15,077 nucleotides of DNA from JAKAGZ01 sp964595355 (GTDB lineage Bacteria > Bacteroidota > Ignavibacteria > Ignavibacteriales > Ignavibacteriaceae): positions 1-15,077 of the forward strand of contig CAZQQD010000075.1 of the NCBI GenBank assembly GCA_964595355.1, in the 5' to 3' direction. Made by a program: the position numbers and the translations under genes. Below are positions 1 through 6,312 of this stretch, piece after piece. The stretch's first letter is position 1; every line of letters starts with the position of its first letter. The notes under the pieces are model-generated. The model made no database searches. It was not told where the DNA came from and was given only the letters and a program-made list of their open reading frames with translations.

Positions 1-11
1 TGAGGTTGTAA

Positions 12-869
12 GTGAGGATAACAAAACAATTTACCAATCGTGAGAGCCAGTCTCTTGATAAGTATCTTCAGGAAATCGGAAAAGTTGATCTGCTAACTCC
101 CGAACAAGAAATAGAACTTGCCATTCGTATTAAAAATGGTGATCAATTAGCTCTCGAAGCTTTAACCAAAGCAAATCTCCGTTTTGTTGTGAGTGTTGCA
201 AAACAATATCAGAATCAGGGACTCTCTCTCGGTGATCTCATTAATGAAGGAAACCTCGGACTTATTAAGGCAGCAAAAAGATTTGATGAAACAAGAGGAT
301 TTAAATTTATTTCTTATGCTGTATGGTGGATAAGGCAATCTATTTTACAAGCACTTGCTGAACAATCCAGGATTGTAAGATTGCCACTTAATCGTGTAGG
401 CGCTTTAAATAAAATTGGTAAGGCATATAGCAATCTGGAACAGGAATTTGAACGCGAACCCAGTGCATCGGAACTTGCAAATGAACTTGATATGGATGTA
501 GGTGAAGTTGCCGACACACTAAAAATCTCAGGTCGTCATGTTTCAATGGATGCACCATTTGCTCAGGGGGAAGACAACCGCTTGCTTGATGTCATTCAGA
601 ATGATCAGCAACCTAATCCCGATTTTATATTAATGAATGAATCATTGAAGGCAGAGATAGGGAGGGCTTTATCAACTTTATCTGAAAGAGAGGCGGAAGT
701 TATTAGTCTCTATTTTGGATTGAATAAAGAACATTCACTTACACTTGAAGAAATAGGAGAAAGGTTTAATCTTACACGGGAAAGAGTCAGGCAGATAAAA
801 GAAAAAGCAATCCGAAGGTTAAGACATGCTTCGAGGAGTAAAAACTTAAGGTCATACCTTGGTCAATAG
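12..869 (+). CDS. rpoD: RNA polymerase primary sigma factor (RpoD/SigA, short FCB type)
   Basis: Sigma-70 family primary sigma factor that directs core RNA polymerase to housekeeping promoters. It has 285 residues. Region 1.2 lies around residues 13-45 (SLDKYLQEIGKVDLLTPEQE). Region 2 is at about 52-122 and includes the 2.3/2.4 segment FKFISYAVWWIRQSI (97-111), which melts and reads the -10 element. Region 3 is at about 125-200. Region 4 is at about 213-280, with the -35-binding helix-turn-helix at 243-270 (LTLEEIGERFNLTRERVRQI). There is no region 1.1 and no long non-conserved insert, which is typical of Bacteroidota/Chlorobiota primary sigma factors and much shorter than E. coli RpoD. The start is GTG at 12. 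An in-frame TAA at 9-11 rules out any earlier start, and the N-terminus (MRITKQFTNRESQ) matches the usual family start. A weak TGAGG lies at 1-5. The stop directly abuts the next gene. Confidence 0.95.
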   Translation: MRITKQFTNRESQSLDKYLQEIGKVDLLTPEQEIELAIRIKNGDQLALEALTKANLRFVVSVAKQYQNQGLSLGDLINEGNLGLIKAAKRFDETRGFKFISYAVWWIRQSILQALAEQSRIVRLPLNRVGALNKIGKAYSNLEQEFEREPSASELANELDMDVGEVADTLKISGRHVSMDAPFAQGEDNRLLDVIQNDQQPNPDFILMNESLKAEIGRALSTLSEREAEVISLYFGLNKEHSLTLEEIGERFNLTRERVRQIKEKAIRRLRHASRSKNLRSYLGQ

Positions 870-1595
870 ATGTTCGATAAGAAATTTTATATAACAACCT
901 TTATTATATCCTTCTCTTTTATTTTTATTATCGGATGTTCTTCCACATCAAATGTTTCGCGTTATGGCGAAAAATCGGATTCTGATACCCACAAAACTAA
1001 AAATGTAAGGTTTACTCCAGATGATGATGAAACTGGTAATGATTTAACCTCTTCTGAACAAAATGATTCCGGCGTGATCCACGAGACAGAAGATGATTCT
1101 GAAGTATTACCACCAGACGAGCAAAAAATTAATATGGCTTCAGTGCTAAAGAAAATCAGCCCAACTATTAATTTAGACGGTCTATCATTTGAAAATGGAA
1201 CTCCTAAAGAAAGGATGTTAATGGAAATAATTAAATATATTGATACTCCATATAAATATGGTGGTAATTCGGCAAAAGGGATAGATTGTTCTGGTTTTAC
1301 TCAATTGGTCTTTAGTAAATCATTGTCGGTAAAATTAGATAGGACAGCAAGCGGGCAATATCAGGAAGGTCAGGAAGTAAATGATATTGATGATTTACAA
1401 TTTGGTGATCTTGTTTTTTTCGATACCAGCAGAAGAGAAAAACCTGGCCACGTTGGAATTTATATAGGCGATCACCTTTTTGCACACGCATCAACAAATA
1501 ACGGAGTAACTATATCATCTCTTGATATGGATTACTATGCCAAGCGATTTATGGGCGGAAGAAGAATTGAGCCAGATCAACTGGGCTCGAAGTAA
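870..1595 (+). CDS. NlpC/P60 family lipoprotein, probable cell-wall endopeptidase
   Basis: Probable peptidoglycan hydrolase of the NlpC/P60 papain-like cysteine peptidase family, which typically cuts D-Glu-diaminopimelate stem-peptide bonds. The 241 residues start with a lipoprotein signal peptide: a basic start, a hydrophobic stretch to about residue 21 and lipobox IIGC with Cys23. The following Ser-Ser is not an Asp retention signal, so an outer-membrane anchor is likely. Residues 24-90 are polar, acidic and low-complexity, probably a flexible tether. The catalytic domain runs from about 115 to 233. Cys140 sits in GIDCSGF, His194 in GHVGIYIG, and the third polar residue is His206 (FAHAST), so the triad is intact. 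The ATG at 870 follows the rpoD TAG with no base between (TAGATG), and no independent ribosome site is evident. Translation is therefore probably coupled to rpoD. The physiological substrate is inferred from the family. Confidence 0.9.
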   Translation: MFDKKFYITTFIISFSFIFIIGCSSTSNVSRYGEKSDSDTHKTKNVRFTPDDDETGNDLTSSEQNDSGVIHETEDDSEVLPPDEQKINMASVLKKISPTINLDGLSFENGTPKERMLMEIIKYIDTPYKYGGNSAKGIDCSGFTQLVFSKSLSVKLDRTASGQYQEGQEVNDIDDLQFGDLVFFDTSRREKPGHVGIYIGDHLFAHASTNNGVTISSLDMDYYAKRFMGGRRIEPDQLGSK

Positions 1596-1606
1596 AACAG
1601 TGTTAA

Positions 1607-1623
1607 AAACTTTCCCAAAGTTT
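1607..1623 (+). terminator. Weak AT-rich hairpin after the rpoD-nlpC pair
   Basis: AAACTTT (1607-1613) and AAAGTTT (1617-1623) form a perfect 7-bp stem with a CCC loop. A T-rich stretch (TTTATTTTTGATTTG) follows about eight bases later. The stem has a single G-C pair and the T-tract is not adjacent, so any termination would be weak. It also overlaps a candidate promoter for the next gene. Confidence 0.25.
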
Positions 1624-1639
1624 CCAAGATTTATTTTTG
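1611..1639 (+). promoter_or_regulatory. Candidate Bacteroidetes-type promoter for the rhodanese gene
   Basis: TTTC (1611-1614), a 17-base spacer and TATTTTTG (1632-1639) resemble the Bacteroidetes sigma-A consensus TTTG-N(17-23)-TAnnTTTG. The -7 box matches fully and the -33 box at 3 of 4. Transcription would start near 1645, giving a leader of about 65 bases before the ATG at 1711. An imperfect second box (AAGTTTTG, 1666-1673) lies downstream, with TTTG at 1641-1644. This is pattern matching only, in an AT-rich spacer. Confidence 0.35.
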
Positions 1640-1710
1640 ATTTGTTTCTGGAACTCATAATAGATAAGTTTTGTTTATTCTTCTGATTGTTAAATAGTAA
1701 GGAATTAATT

Positions 1711-2211
1711 ATGGATATTAAACGAAGCTTTTCTGTTATCCGACTGATCGTATTTTTCAGCGTGGTTCTAAGCTTACAAACATTAGCTCAAAGTAAGACA
1801 AGTCATCAGCGAAATATTTTAAGTAAACCTATTAATCCCTGGACATCTTCTCAGGTTATTACATCTGAAAAACTTAATAATATTCTCACCAGTAAAAAAT
1901 CTAATAAGCCTGTATTATTAATGGTAGGTTTTGATTTCCTCTATGATCAGGGTCATATACCCGGCTCCATTTTTGCAGGGACAGCTTCAAATAAGGCGGG
2001 TCTTGAAAAGTTAAAAAATACAGTAAAGAATTATAAGAAAAACCAATCTATAGTTATTTATTGTGGTTGCTGTCCTATGAATCATTGTCCAAATATACGC
2101 CCTGCATTTATAGCTTTAAACGATATGGGATATAAAAACGTGAAAGTTTTGGATATTCCAAAGGATTTTGAGCATAATTGGGAGAATAAAGGTTATCCTA
2201 CTTCTAAGTAA
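1711..2211 (+). CDS. Exported rhodanese-like protein with Cys-rich active-site loop
   Basis: Rhodanese-fold protein of 166 residues, probably periplasmic. Rhodanese domains carry sulfane sulfur or bind thiols on a loop cysteine; the role of this one is unknown. Residues 1-27 form a signal peptide (basic start, hydrophobic 9-22, cleavage near TLAQ-S). GHIPGSI (81-87) matches the rhodanese GHIPGA-type motif, with Phe and Ala after it. The strand SIVIYC leads into the active-site loop with Cys118, Cys120, Cys121 and Cys126 (YCGCCPMNHCPN), so the usual Cys is embedded in a CxCC-x4-C cluster. The C-terminus (NWENKGYPTS) is typical for the fold. I chose ATG at 1711 because AAGGA (1699-1703) lies seven bases before it and the signal peptide then begins properly. 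A TTG at 1687 in the same frame would add eight residues and lacks support. It appears to be a single-gene unit. Confidence 0.85.
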   Translation: MDIKRSFSVIRLIVFFSVVLSLQTLAQSKTSHQRNILSKPINPWTSSQVITSEKLNNILTSKKSNKPVLLMVGFDFLYDQGHIPGSIFAGTASNKAGLEKLKNTVKNYKKNQSIVIYCGCCPMNHCPNIRPAFIALNDMGYKNVKVLDIPKDFEHNWENKGYPTSK

Positions 2212-2282
2212 TTACTGTTTTTGCAATTATAATAATTTATTATCCTGCTTAAGGAAAAGGATAAAATAATTTACATTAGAAA

Positions 2283-2314
2283 TCACTCTCTTCCTGTAAC
2301 AAGGAAGAGAGTGA
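2283..2314. terminator. Perfect 13-bp hairpin between convergent genes
   Basis: TCACTCTCTTCCT (2283-2295) pairs perfectly with AGGAAGAGAGTGA (2302-2314) around the six-base loop GTAACA. It sits between the convergent rhodanese (+) and dipeptidyl peptidase (-) genes and starts eight bases beyond the peptidase stop. Neither strand has a strong adjacent U-tract: on + the next bases are A-rich, and on - they are ATTTCTAAT. It may be a transcript 3'-end stabiliser or a weak terminator of the - strand gene. Confidence 0.5.
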
Positions 2315-2322
2315 AAAACATA

Positions 2323-4578
2323 CTATTTTACTCTGGCCGGTAGGTTATTATATAAATAATTTGTTAGCAAAGTAAATAAATGTAACCTTGTTCCCTGTCC
2401 TTCATAAATTCCATGCGATCTGTTAGGATAGGCCATCATTGAAAATTGTTTATTATACTTCACCAGTTCATTAATCAGCCTTTCTGTATTTTGGTAATGT
2501 ACATTGTCATCACCGGTTCCGTGAACAACAAGTAAATTTCCCTTTAGATTTTTAGCATAAGTTAGCGGCGCTGATTCTTTATAACCATCGGCATTGTCTG
2601 CAGGTGTGCTCATGTAGCGTTCGGAATAAATTGTGTCATATAAGCGTTCGTCCGTTACAGGAGCAACTGCCATACCTGTTTTAAAAATATCCGGGTAGCG
2701 GAACATTAAATTTAAGGTAGATACCGCACCTCCGCTCCAGCCCCACACACCAACTCTATCAGGATCAACAAAATTGTATTCTTTAAGAACTTCTTCCATG
2801 GCTTCTGCCTGGTCTTTCGAAACTAATCCCCCGACATTTTTGTAAATGTATTTTCTAAAGTCTCGTCCTCTTGGAGCAGGTGTACCTCTGTTATCAACAC
2901 TCATGACAATATAACCATTCTGAGCAAGCATTAAATACCACAGGTAATTAAAACCGCCCCATCTATCAAGAACAGTTTGTGCAGCCGGGTGGCCATACAG
3001 GTAGTAAAGCACCGGGTATTTTTTATTGGGGTCAAAGTCCGGTGGTTTTATCATCCACCCATCCAGTACAATGTTCTCAGCTGTCTTTATTTTGAAAAAT
3101 TCAGCAGGCAACCTTTTAATTTCATTGATTGTATTTTTCAGCTTTTCATTTTTAACTAATTCTCTTACGACTTTATGTGATGGAAGTTCTACAAGATCGG
3201 TAACAGGAGGCGTGTTTATATTCGAATATGTGTGAATGGCATAATTTGAACTGCCTGATACCTGATATGAATTTATACCACTTAAATCCGAAGGTGTAAT
3301 CTGTTCAGTCGTTCCTTTTCCATCCAGAGAAACTCTGAATAAATATCTTTGTGTAGGATTTTCAGGAGATGCTATGTAATAAATCCATCCGTTATCAAAA
3401 TCAATGGTTTCAATTTCTATAACATCAAAACTGCCCGGCGTAATTAACTTTACGTCTTTTCCATCCCTTGATACATCATAGACATGTCTCCAGCCGTCGC
3501 GCTCACTTACCCAGGTGAAATTTTTGCCATCGTTAAACCAGTGCATGTCATCATTGATATCTATCCATGCCTTGTCATTTTCGGTAAGTATAGTTTTTGC
3601 ATTCCCGGTTTTTATATTGCATAACATTATATCAAGTTGATTTTGCATACGATTTAGTTTCTGGACATATATTTCATCGGAATTTCCTGCCCAGTCCATC
3701 CTTGCTATATAATTATTGCGCGGATTACCGGGAACATTCATCCACACAGTTTTTCCACCGTCAGCACTGACAACTCCTACTTTGCAGGCTGAATTAGTTG
3801 TCCCTACTTTTGGGTATTGAACGGGTATGGTGTAGGAATAAATCGAGTCGGTGGTGTTGATCATTAAAAATTCACCTATCCCCGAAGCGTCGAGCTGCCA
3901 GTAGGCTATATATTTACTGTCAGGACTCCACCTGAAGCCGTCGCGGTCATCCAACTCTTCTTCATAGACCCAGTCGAAGGTTCCATTAATTGTTGTTTTA
4001 GATCCGTCGAATGTTAACTGGGTAGTTTTTCCGTCTGATAAATTTTGTACGAAAACATTATGCTCACTGACATATGCTACATTTTTATTGTCTGGTGAAA
4101 ATTTTGTAAACATTAAAGAAGATTCCGGCGCATCACCACCGAGTTTCATAAGTTTCTTAGTGTTGAGATTCAACACCCAGTAATCCCCACGTGTATGATA
4201 TCTCCATACACGAGCTGTGTTTGTAAAAATCAATAACATATTTTTATCAGGAGACCATTCATAGTTTGAAATTGAAAGAGCAGTGGTATCGCCTTCCGGG
4301 ATTAATAGATCGGCCGGAACTAATATCTCTTTTTTGCCTGACTTTGTGTTATATTTAATTATATCCCGTGCTCCATTGACGGTTTCAGATTTTTCAAGTG
4401 AAGTATATCCTTCTCCATTGTCCAGAAAACGCACGGGCCCGAATCTTTCACGAGAAAAATCACGTGTGTTAAATAACCTGTCGATAGTAATTAGTGATTT
4501 ATCTTCTTCTTGTGCAATAATTGGCTGGATGTAAATGAAGATAAAAAGAAGAAGCAGCACTTTTTTAATAGTATTCAT
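2323..4578 (-). CDS. Exported dipeptidyl-peptidase IV-type serine peptidase (S9B)
   Basis: Prolyl-oligopeptidase-family (S9) exopeptidase expected to release N-terminal X-Pro or X-Ala dipeptides. It has 751 residues, close to family size. Residues 1-22 are a signal peptide (hydrophobic 7-21, cleavage near IIAQ-E), so it acts in the periplasm or on the envelope. The N-terminal beta-propeller is about 30-490. DWVYEEEL (202-209) carries the double-Glu motif (Glu207/Glu208) that in DPP IV binds the substrate N-terminus. The alpha/beta-hydrolase domain is about 495-751. The nucleophile is Ser615 in WGWSGGA, the acid Asp690 in HGTGDDNVH, and the base His722 in RSHGIYEG. In human DPP IV the nucleophile motif is GWSYGG; here Tyr is replaced by Gly and the last Gly by Ala. 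The ATG is preceded by GGGGG about five bases upstream. It is transcribed alone, divergent from the efflux operon; likely role is protein scavenging or peptide turnover. Confidence 0.93.
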   Translation of the reverse strand: MNTIKKVLLLLFIFIYIQPIIAQEEDKSLITIDRLFNTRDFSRERFGPVRFLDNGEGYTSLEKSETVNGARDIIKYNTKSGKKEILVPADLLIPEGDTTALSISNYEWSPDKNMLLIFTNTARVWRYHTRGDYWVLNLNTKKLMKLGGDAPESSLMFTKFSPDNKNVAYVSEHNVFVQNLSDGKTTQLTFDGSKTTINGTFDWVYEEELDDRDGFRWSPDSKYIAYWQLDASGIGEFLMINTTDSIYSYTIPVQYPKVGTTNSACKVGVVSADGGKTVWMNVPGNPRNNYIARMDWAGNSDEIYVQKLNRMQNQLDIMLCNIKTGNAKTILTENDKAWIDINDDMHWFNDGKNFTWVSERDGWRHVYDVSRDGKDVKLITPGSFDVIEIETIDFDNGWIYYIASPENPTQRYLFRVSLDGKGTTEQITPSDLSGINSYQVSGSSNYAIHTYSNINTPPVTDLVELPSHKVVRELVKNEKLKNTINEIKRLPAEFFKIKTAENIVLDGWMIKPPDFDPNKKYPVLYYLYGHPAAQTVLDRWGGFNYLWYLMLAQNGYIVMSVDNRGTPAPRGRDFRKYIYKNVGGLVSKDQAEAMEEVLKEYNFVDPDRVGVWGWSGGAVSTLNLMFRYPDIFKTGMAVAPVTDERLYDTIYSERYMSTPADNADGYKESAPLTYAKNLKGNLLVVHGTGDDNVHYQNTERLINELVKYNKQFSMMAYPNRSHGIYEGQGTRLHLFTLLTNYLYNNLPARVK

Positions 4579-4764
4579 AATACCCCCGATTAATTATTAA
4601 GTTATAAGAACTCTTAGAATGAAATATTATGTTCCAATGAGAGATCTGCAAAGAATAAGAGATGGAATGGAAAAAGTAGAGTACATATTTATAATTGTTT
4701 TCTAATTGATGATTCTGTATTTTCTTATACAAGTTAAATTCATAAAAAATTATTATTAAAACAA

Positions 4765-4794
4765 TTTATTAATGATGAATGGTAATTATTTTTG
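4765..4794 (+). promoter_or_regulatory. Candidate Bacteroidetes-type promoter upstream of the efflux operon
   Basis: TTTA (4765-4768), an 18-base spacer and TATTTTTG (4787-4794) match TTTG-N(17-23)-TAnnTTTG, with a full -7 box and 3 of 4 in the -33 box. The predicted start is near 4799-4802, only about 11-14 bases before the ATG of the Cys-rich mini-ORF at 4813 and about 240 bases before the first operon gene. It has the same TTTA-N18-TAnnTTTG layout as the element before the ABC gene at 14449. Confidence 0.4.
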
Positions 4795-4812
4795 AATCTT
4801 GTAAATCATATT

Positions 4813-4884
4813 ATGCACTGTTGCTGTGTGGGTTATAGAGGCCTATTGACCTTTAATATTATATTTTTCATATTTTTTGAATAG
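4813..4884 (+). CDS. Possible poly-Cys leader peptide (23 aa)
   Basis: A 23-codon ORF starting MHCCCVGYRG and ending TAG, with a hydrophobic, Phe/Ile-rich second half. It has three consecutive Cys codons (TGT TGC TGT) at positions 3-5. There is no Shine-Dalgarno site, but a predicted promoter places the transcript start about a dozen bases ahead, so near-leaderless translation is plausible. It lies 158 bases upstream of the efflux operon. Runs of Cys codons near the start of tiny upstream ORFs are known in mycobacteria as cysteine-responsive leaders; whether this one works that way is conjecture. It may also be a chance ORF, or a short peptide with no control role. Confidence 0.25.
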   Translation: MHCCCVGYRGLLTFNIIFFIFFE

Positions 4885-5042
4885 ATTAGCTTTTATATAA
4901 GAGGATTAAAGAGAGTAGGTTTTACTGTAGATAATATGTTGAATGCAGTATCAGGTAAAGAATTGACTAAAATTAGCAGGAACTTATATTCCCGTATGTT
5001 CGTTTTAGTTGTGATATTGATTGTGAATTGAACGTATAATTA

Positions 5043-6311
5043 ATGATTAAAAAAATCTCATTTATAGTAATTTTTGCTGCGGGTTTATTATTTGGGCAGT
5101 ACAATCTTGATTATTTTGTAAATAAAGCTTTTAATAATTCACCGGTTTTAAAGGATTACAAAAATCTTGGACAAATAAATAACCTTCAATCCCGGCTTGA
5201 TGAGGCTGTAAATTCTGCCATTCAGGTCTCGCTCACAGCGAATTATTTGTTTGCACCTTATTTTAACAATAATGGGAAGTTACTTTCAACGAATCCTAGC
5301 CCTTCGGCAATAGGTTATGACGTGGGGATTACGAACGGCGGACTTTATTCTACCCAAATTAATTTTGAAAAGAATATCTTCAATGGTAGTCTGATGAATG
5401 CTTTGAAATTGCAAAGAACTACTCTGAATAAAAGCTATGAAAATAAAACCAAAGAAGAAAAACACGCATTAAAAAAAGAGGTTACTGATCAATATTTAAG
5501 CACCTTGCACGATCAGCTTTTGTTAGGACTTTCAAATAATATTGTAAATAATCTTAAGGATCAACTTTCTATCACGGGTAAACAAGTGCAAAATGGCTAT
5601 GCAAAGGCACAGGATTATTTACTCCTAAAAGTTGAGTTAACAACTCAACAGATAAATCTTAATGAAGCACGTCAGAATTATATGAATAACTTGATGCAAT
5701 TATATGCTTTGTGCGGTATTCGTGATACATCAATTGTAAAGATTGATTCGTTAGGATTAACTCAAAATGGAGCAGATGAAGGCAGCTCAAATTTTCTTAC
5801 GAAATATAATCTTGATAGCTTGAGTACTGCTTACCAGCAGAATTTATTTGAAACAAAATATCGGCCACAGGTAGCTCTATTTTTTAATGCCGGGTTGAAT
5901 GCTGTAGAACTGGATAATATTCAAAGAAAATTTGGAATAAGTGCAGGAGTCAATTTTTCGCTCCCGTTACTTGACGGGGGACAAAAAGATATTACAAGAC
6001 AGCAAAGCACAATTGCGGAGAAGACTCTGGGGGATTATAAAAATTATCTATCATATAACATTTTTATTCAAAGAAAAAATTCGCATGAAAAGATAAATAC
6101 TCTGAAGAACAACCTCACAGAAATGGAGAGCCAGTTAAAAGATTACGAGAATTTATTAAATATATCGAAAAATCAATTGCAGGAAGGAAATATTTCGATG
6201 GTTGATTATTTGACTTTGCTGAGAAATTATTTCGACCTAAAGCGAAAACACATTACCACATTGATAAATTATCAAATGGAAATAAACAATTACAATTTCT
6301 GGAACTGGTAG
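5043..6311 (+). CDS. TolC-family outer-membrane efflux protein
   Basis: Outer-membrane channel of a tripartite efflux pump, the exit duct for substrate delivered by the RND permease and adaptor encoded next. It has 422 residues, slightly short of the usual 430-480. Residues 1-18 are a signal peptide (IKK, hydrophobic 6-17, cleavage near LFGQ). The sequence shows the two-fold OEP pattern: a long helical repeat in the first half with GYAKAQDYLLLK (185-196), and the second-half equivalent LQEGNISMVDYL (379-390). Between them a beta-strand segment ends in FSLPLLDGGQ (305-314), a recurrent motif in this family. The C-terminus is aromatic (NFWNW), as common for outer-membrane proteins. The start at 5043 fits the signal peptide; no Shine-Dalgarno site precedes it, which is usual in this lineage. 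The stop is separated from the next ATG by one base. Confidence 0.9.
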   Translation: MIKKISFIVIFAAGLLFGQYNLDYFVNKAFNNSPVLKDYKNLGQINNLQSRLDEAVNSAIQVSLTANYLFAPYFNNNGKLLSTNPSPSAIGYDVGITNGGLYSTQINFEKNIFNGSLMNALKLQRTTLNKSYENKTKEEKHALKKEVTDQYLSTLHDQLLLGLSNNIVNNLKDQLSITGKQVQNGYAKAQDYLLLKVELTTQQINLNEARQNYMNNLMQLYALCGIRDTSIVKIDSLGLTQNGADEGSSNFLTKYNLDSLSTAYQQNLFETKYRPQVALFFNAGLNAVELDNIQRKFGISAGVNFSLPLLDGGQKDITRQQSTIAEKTLGDYKNYLSYNIFIQRKNSHEKINTLKNNLTEMESQLKDYENLLNISKNQLQEGNISMVDYLTLLRNYFDLKRKHITTLINYQMEINNYNFWNW

Positions 6312-6312
6312 A

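Larger units (their letters stand above)
4579..5042. other. 464-base divergent intergenic region
   Basis: Very AT-rich spacer between the dipeptidyl peptidase (-) and the efflux operon (+). It holds a candidate promoter (4765-4794) followed by a 23-codon ORF (4813-4884), listed separately. A 31-codon ORF (4936-5031) starts MLNAVSGKEL and ends in a hydrophobic stretch (MFVLVVILIV). Within it lies TTGACT-N16-TATATT (4963-4968, 4985-4990), which resembles a sigma-70 promoter. ACTAAAA (4966-4972) and TTTTAGT (5003-5009) could pair. I see no RNA gene, riboswitch or strong terminator. The TATAAT at 5035-5040 is two bases before the operon ATG and too close to act as its -10 box. Confidence 0.6.

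Noticed and set aside
1687..1710. TTG at 1687 as the rhodanese start
   Set aside because: No ribosome site precedes it, while AAGGA is well placed for ATG 1711 and the signal peptide begins properly there.
2977..3235. Open frames on the + strand opposite the dipeptidyl peptidase
   Set aside because: They are antisense shadows of a well-supported gene, with no recognisable domain or start signal.
4649..4657. TATTCTTTG on the - strand as a promoter for the dipeptidyl peptidase
   Set aside because: The spacing inside the box is one base too long for TAnnTTTG, and no TTTG-like -33 element sits at the right distance.
4641..4710. 22-codon ORF (MRDLQRIRDGMEKVEYIF) in the divergent spacer
   Set aside because: No ribosome site, no promoter and no distinctive composition; it is easily explained by chance.
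4966..5009. ACTAAAA/TTTTAGT pairing as an attenuator hairpin before the efflux operon
   Set aside because: The stem is short and AT-rich with a 30-base loop and no following U-tract, so I could not support it as a terminator or switch.
5035..5040. TATAAT just before the TolC start, as a -10 box
   Set aside because: It lies two bases before the ATG at 5043, so transcription would begin inside the coding sequence. The nearest -35-like TTGATT is only 11 bases away.
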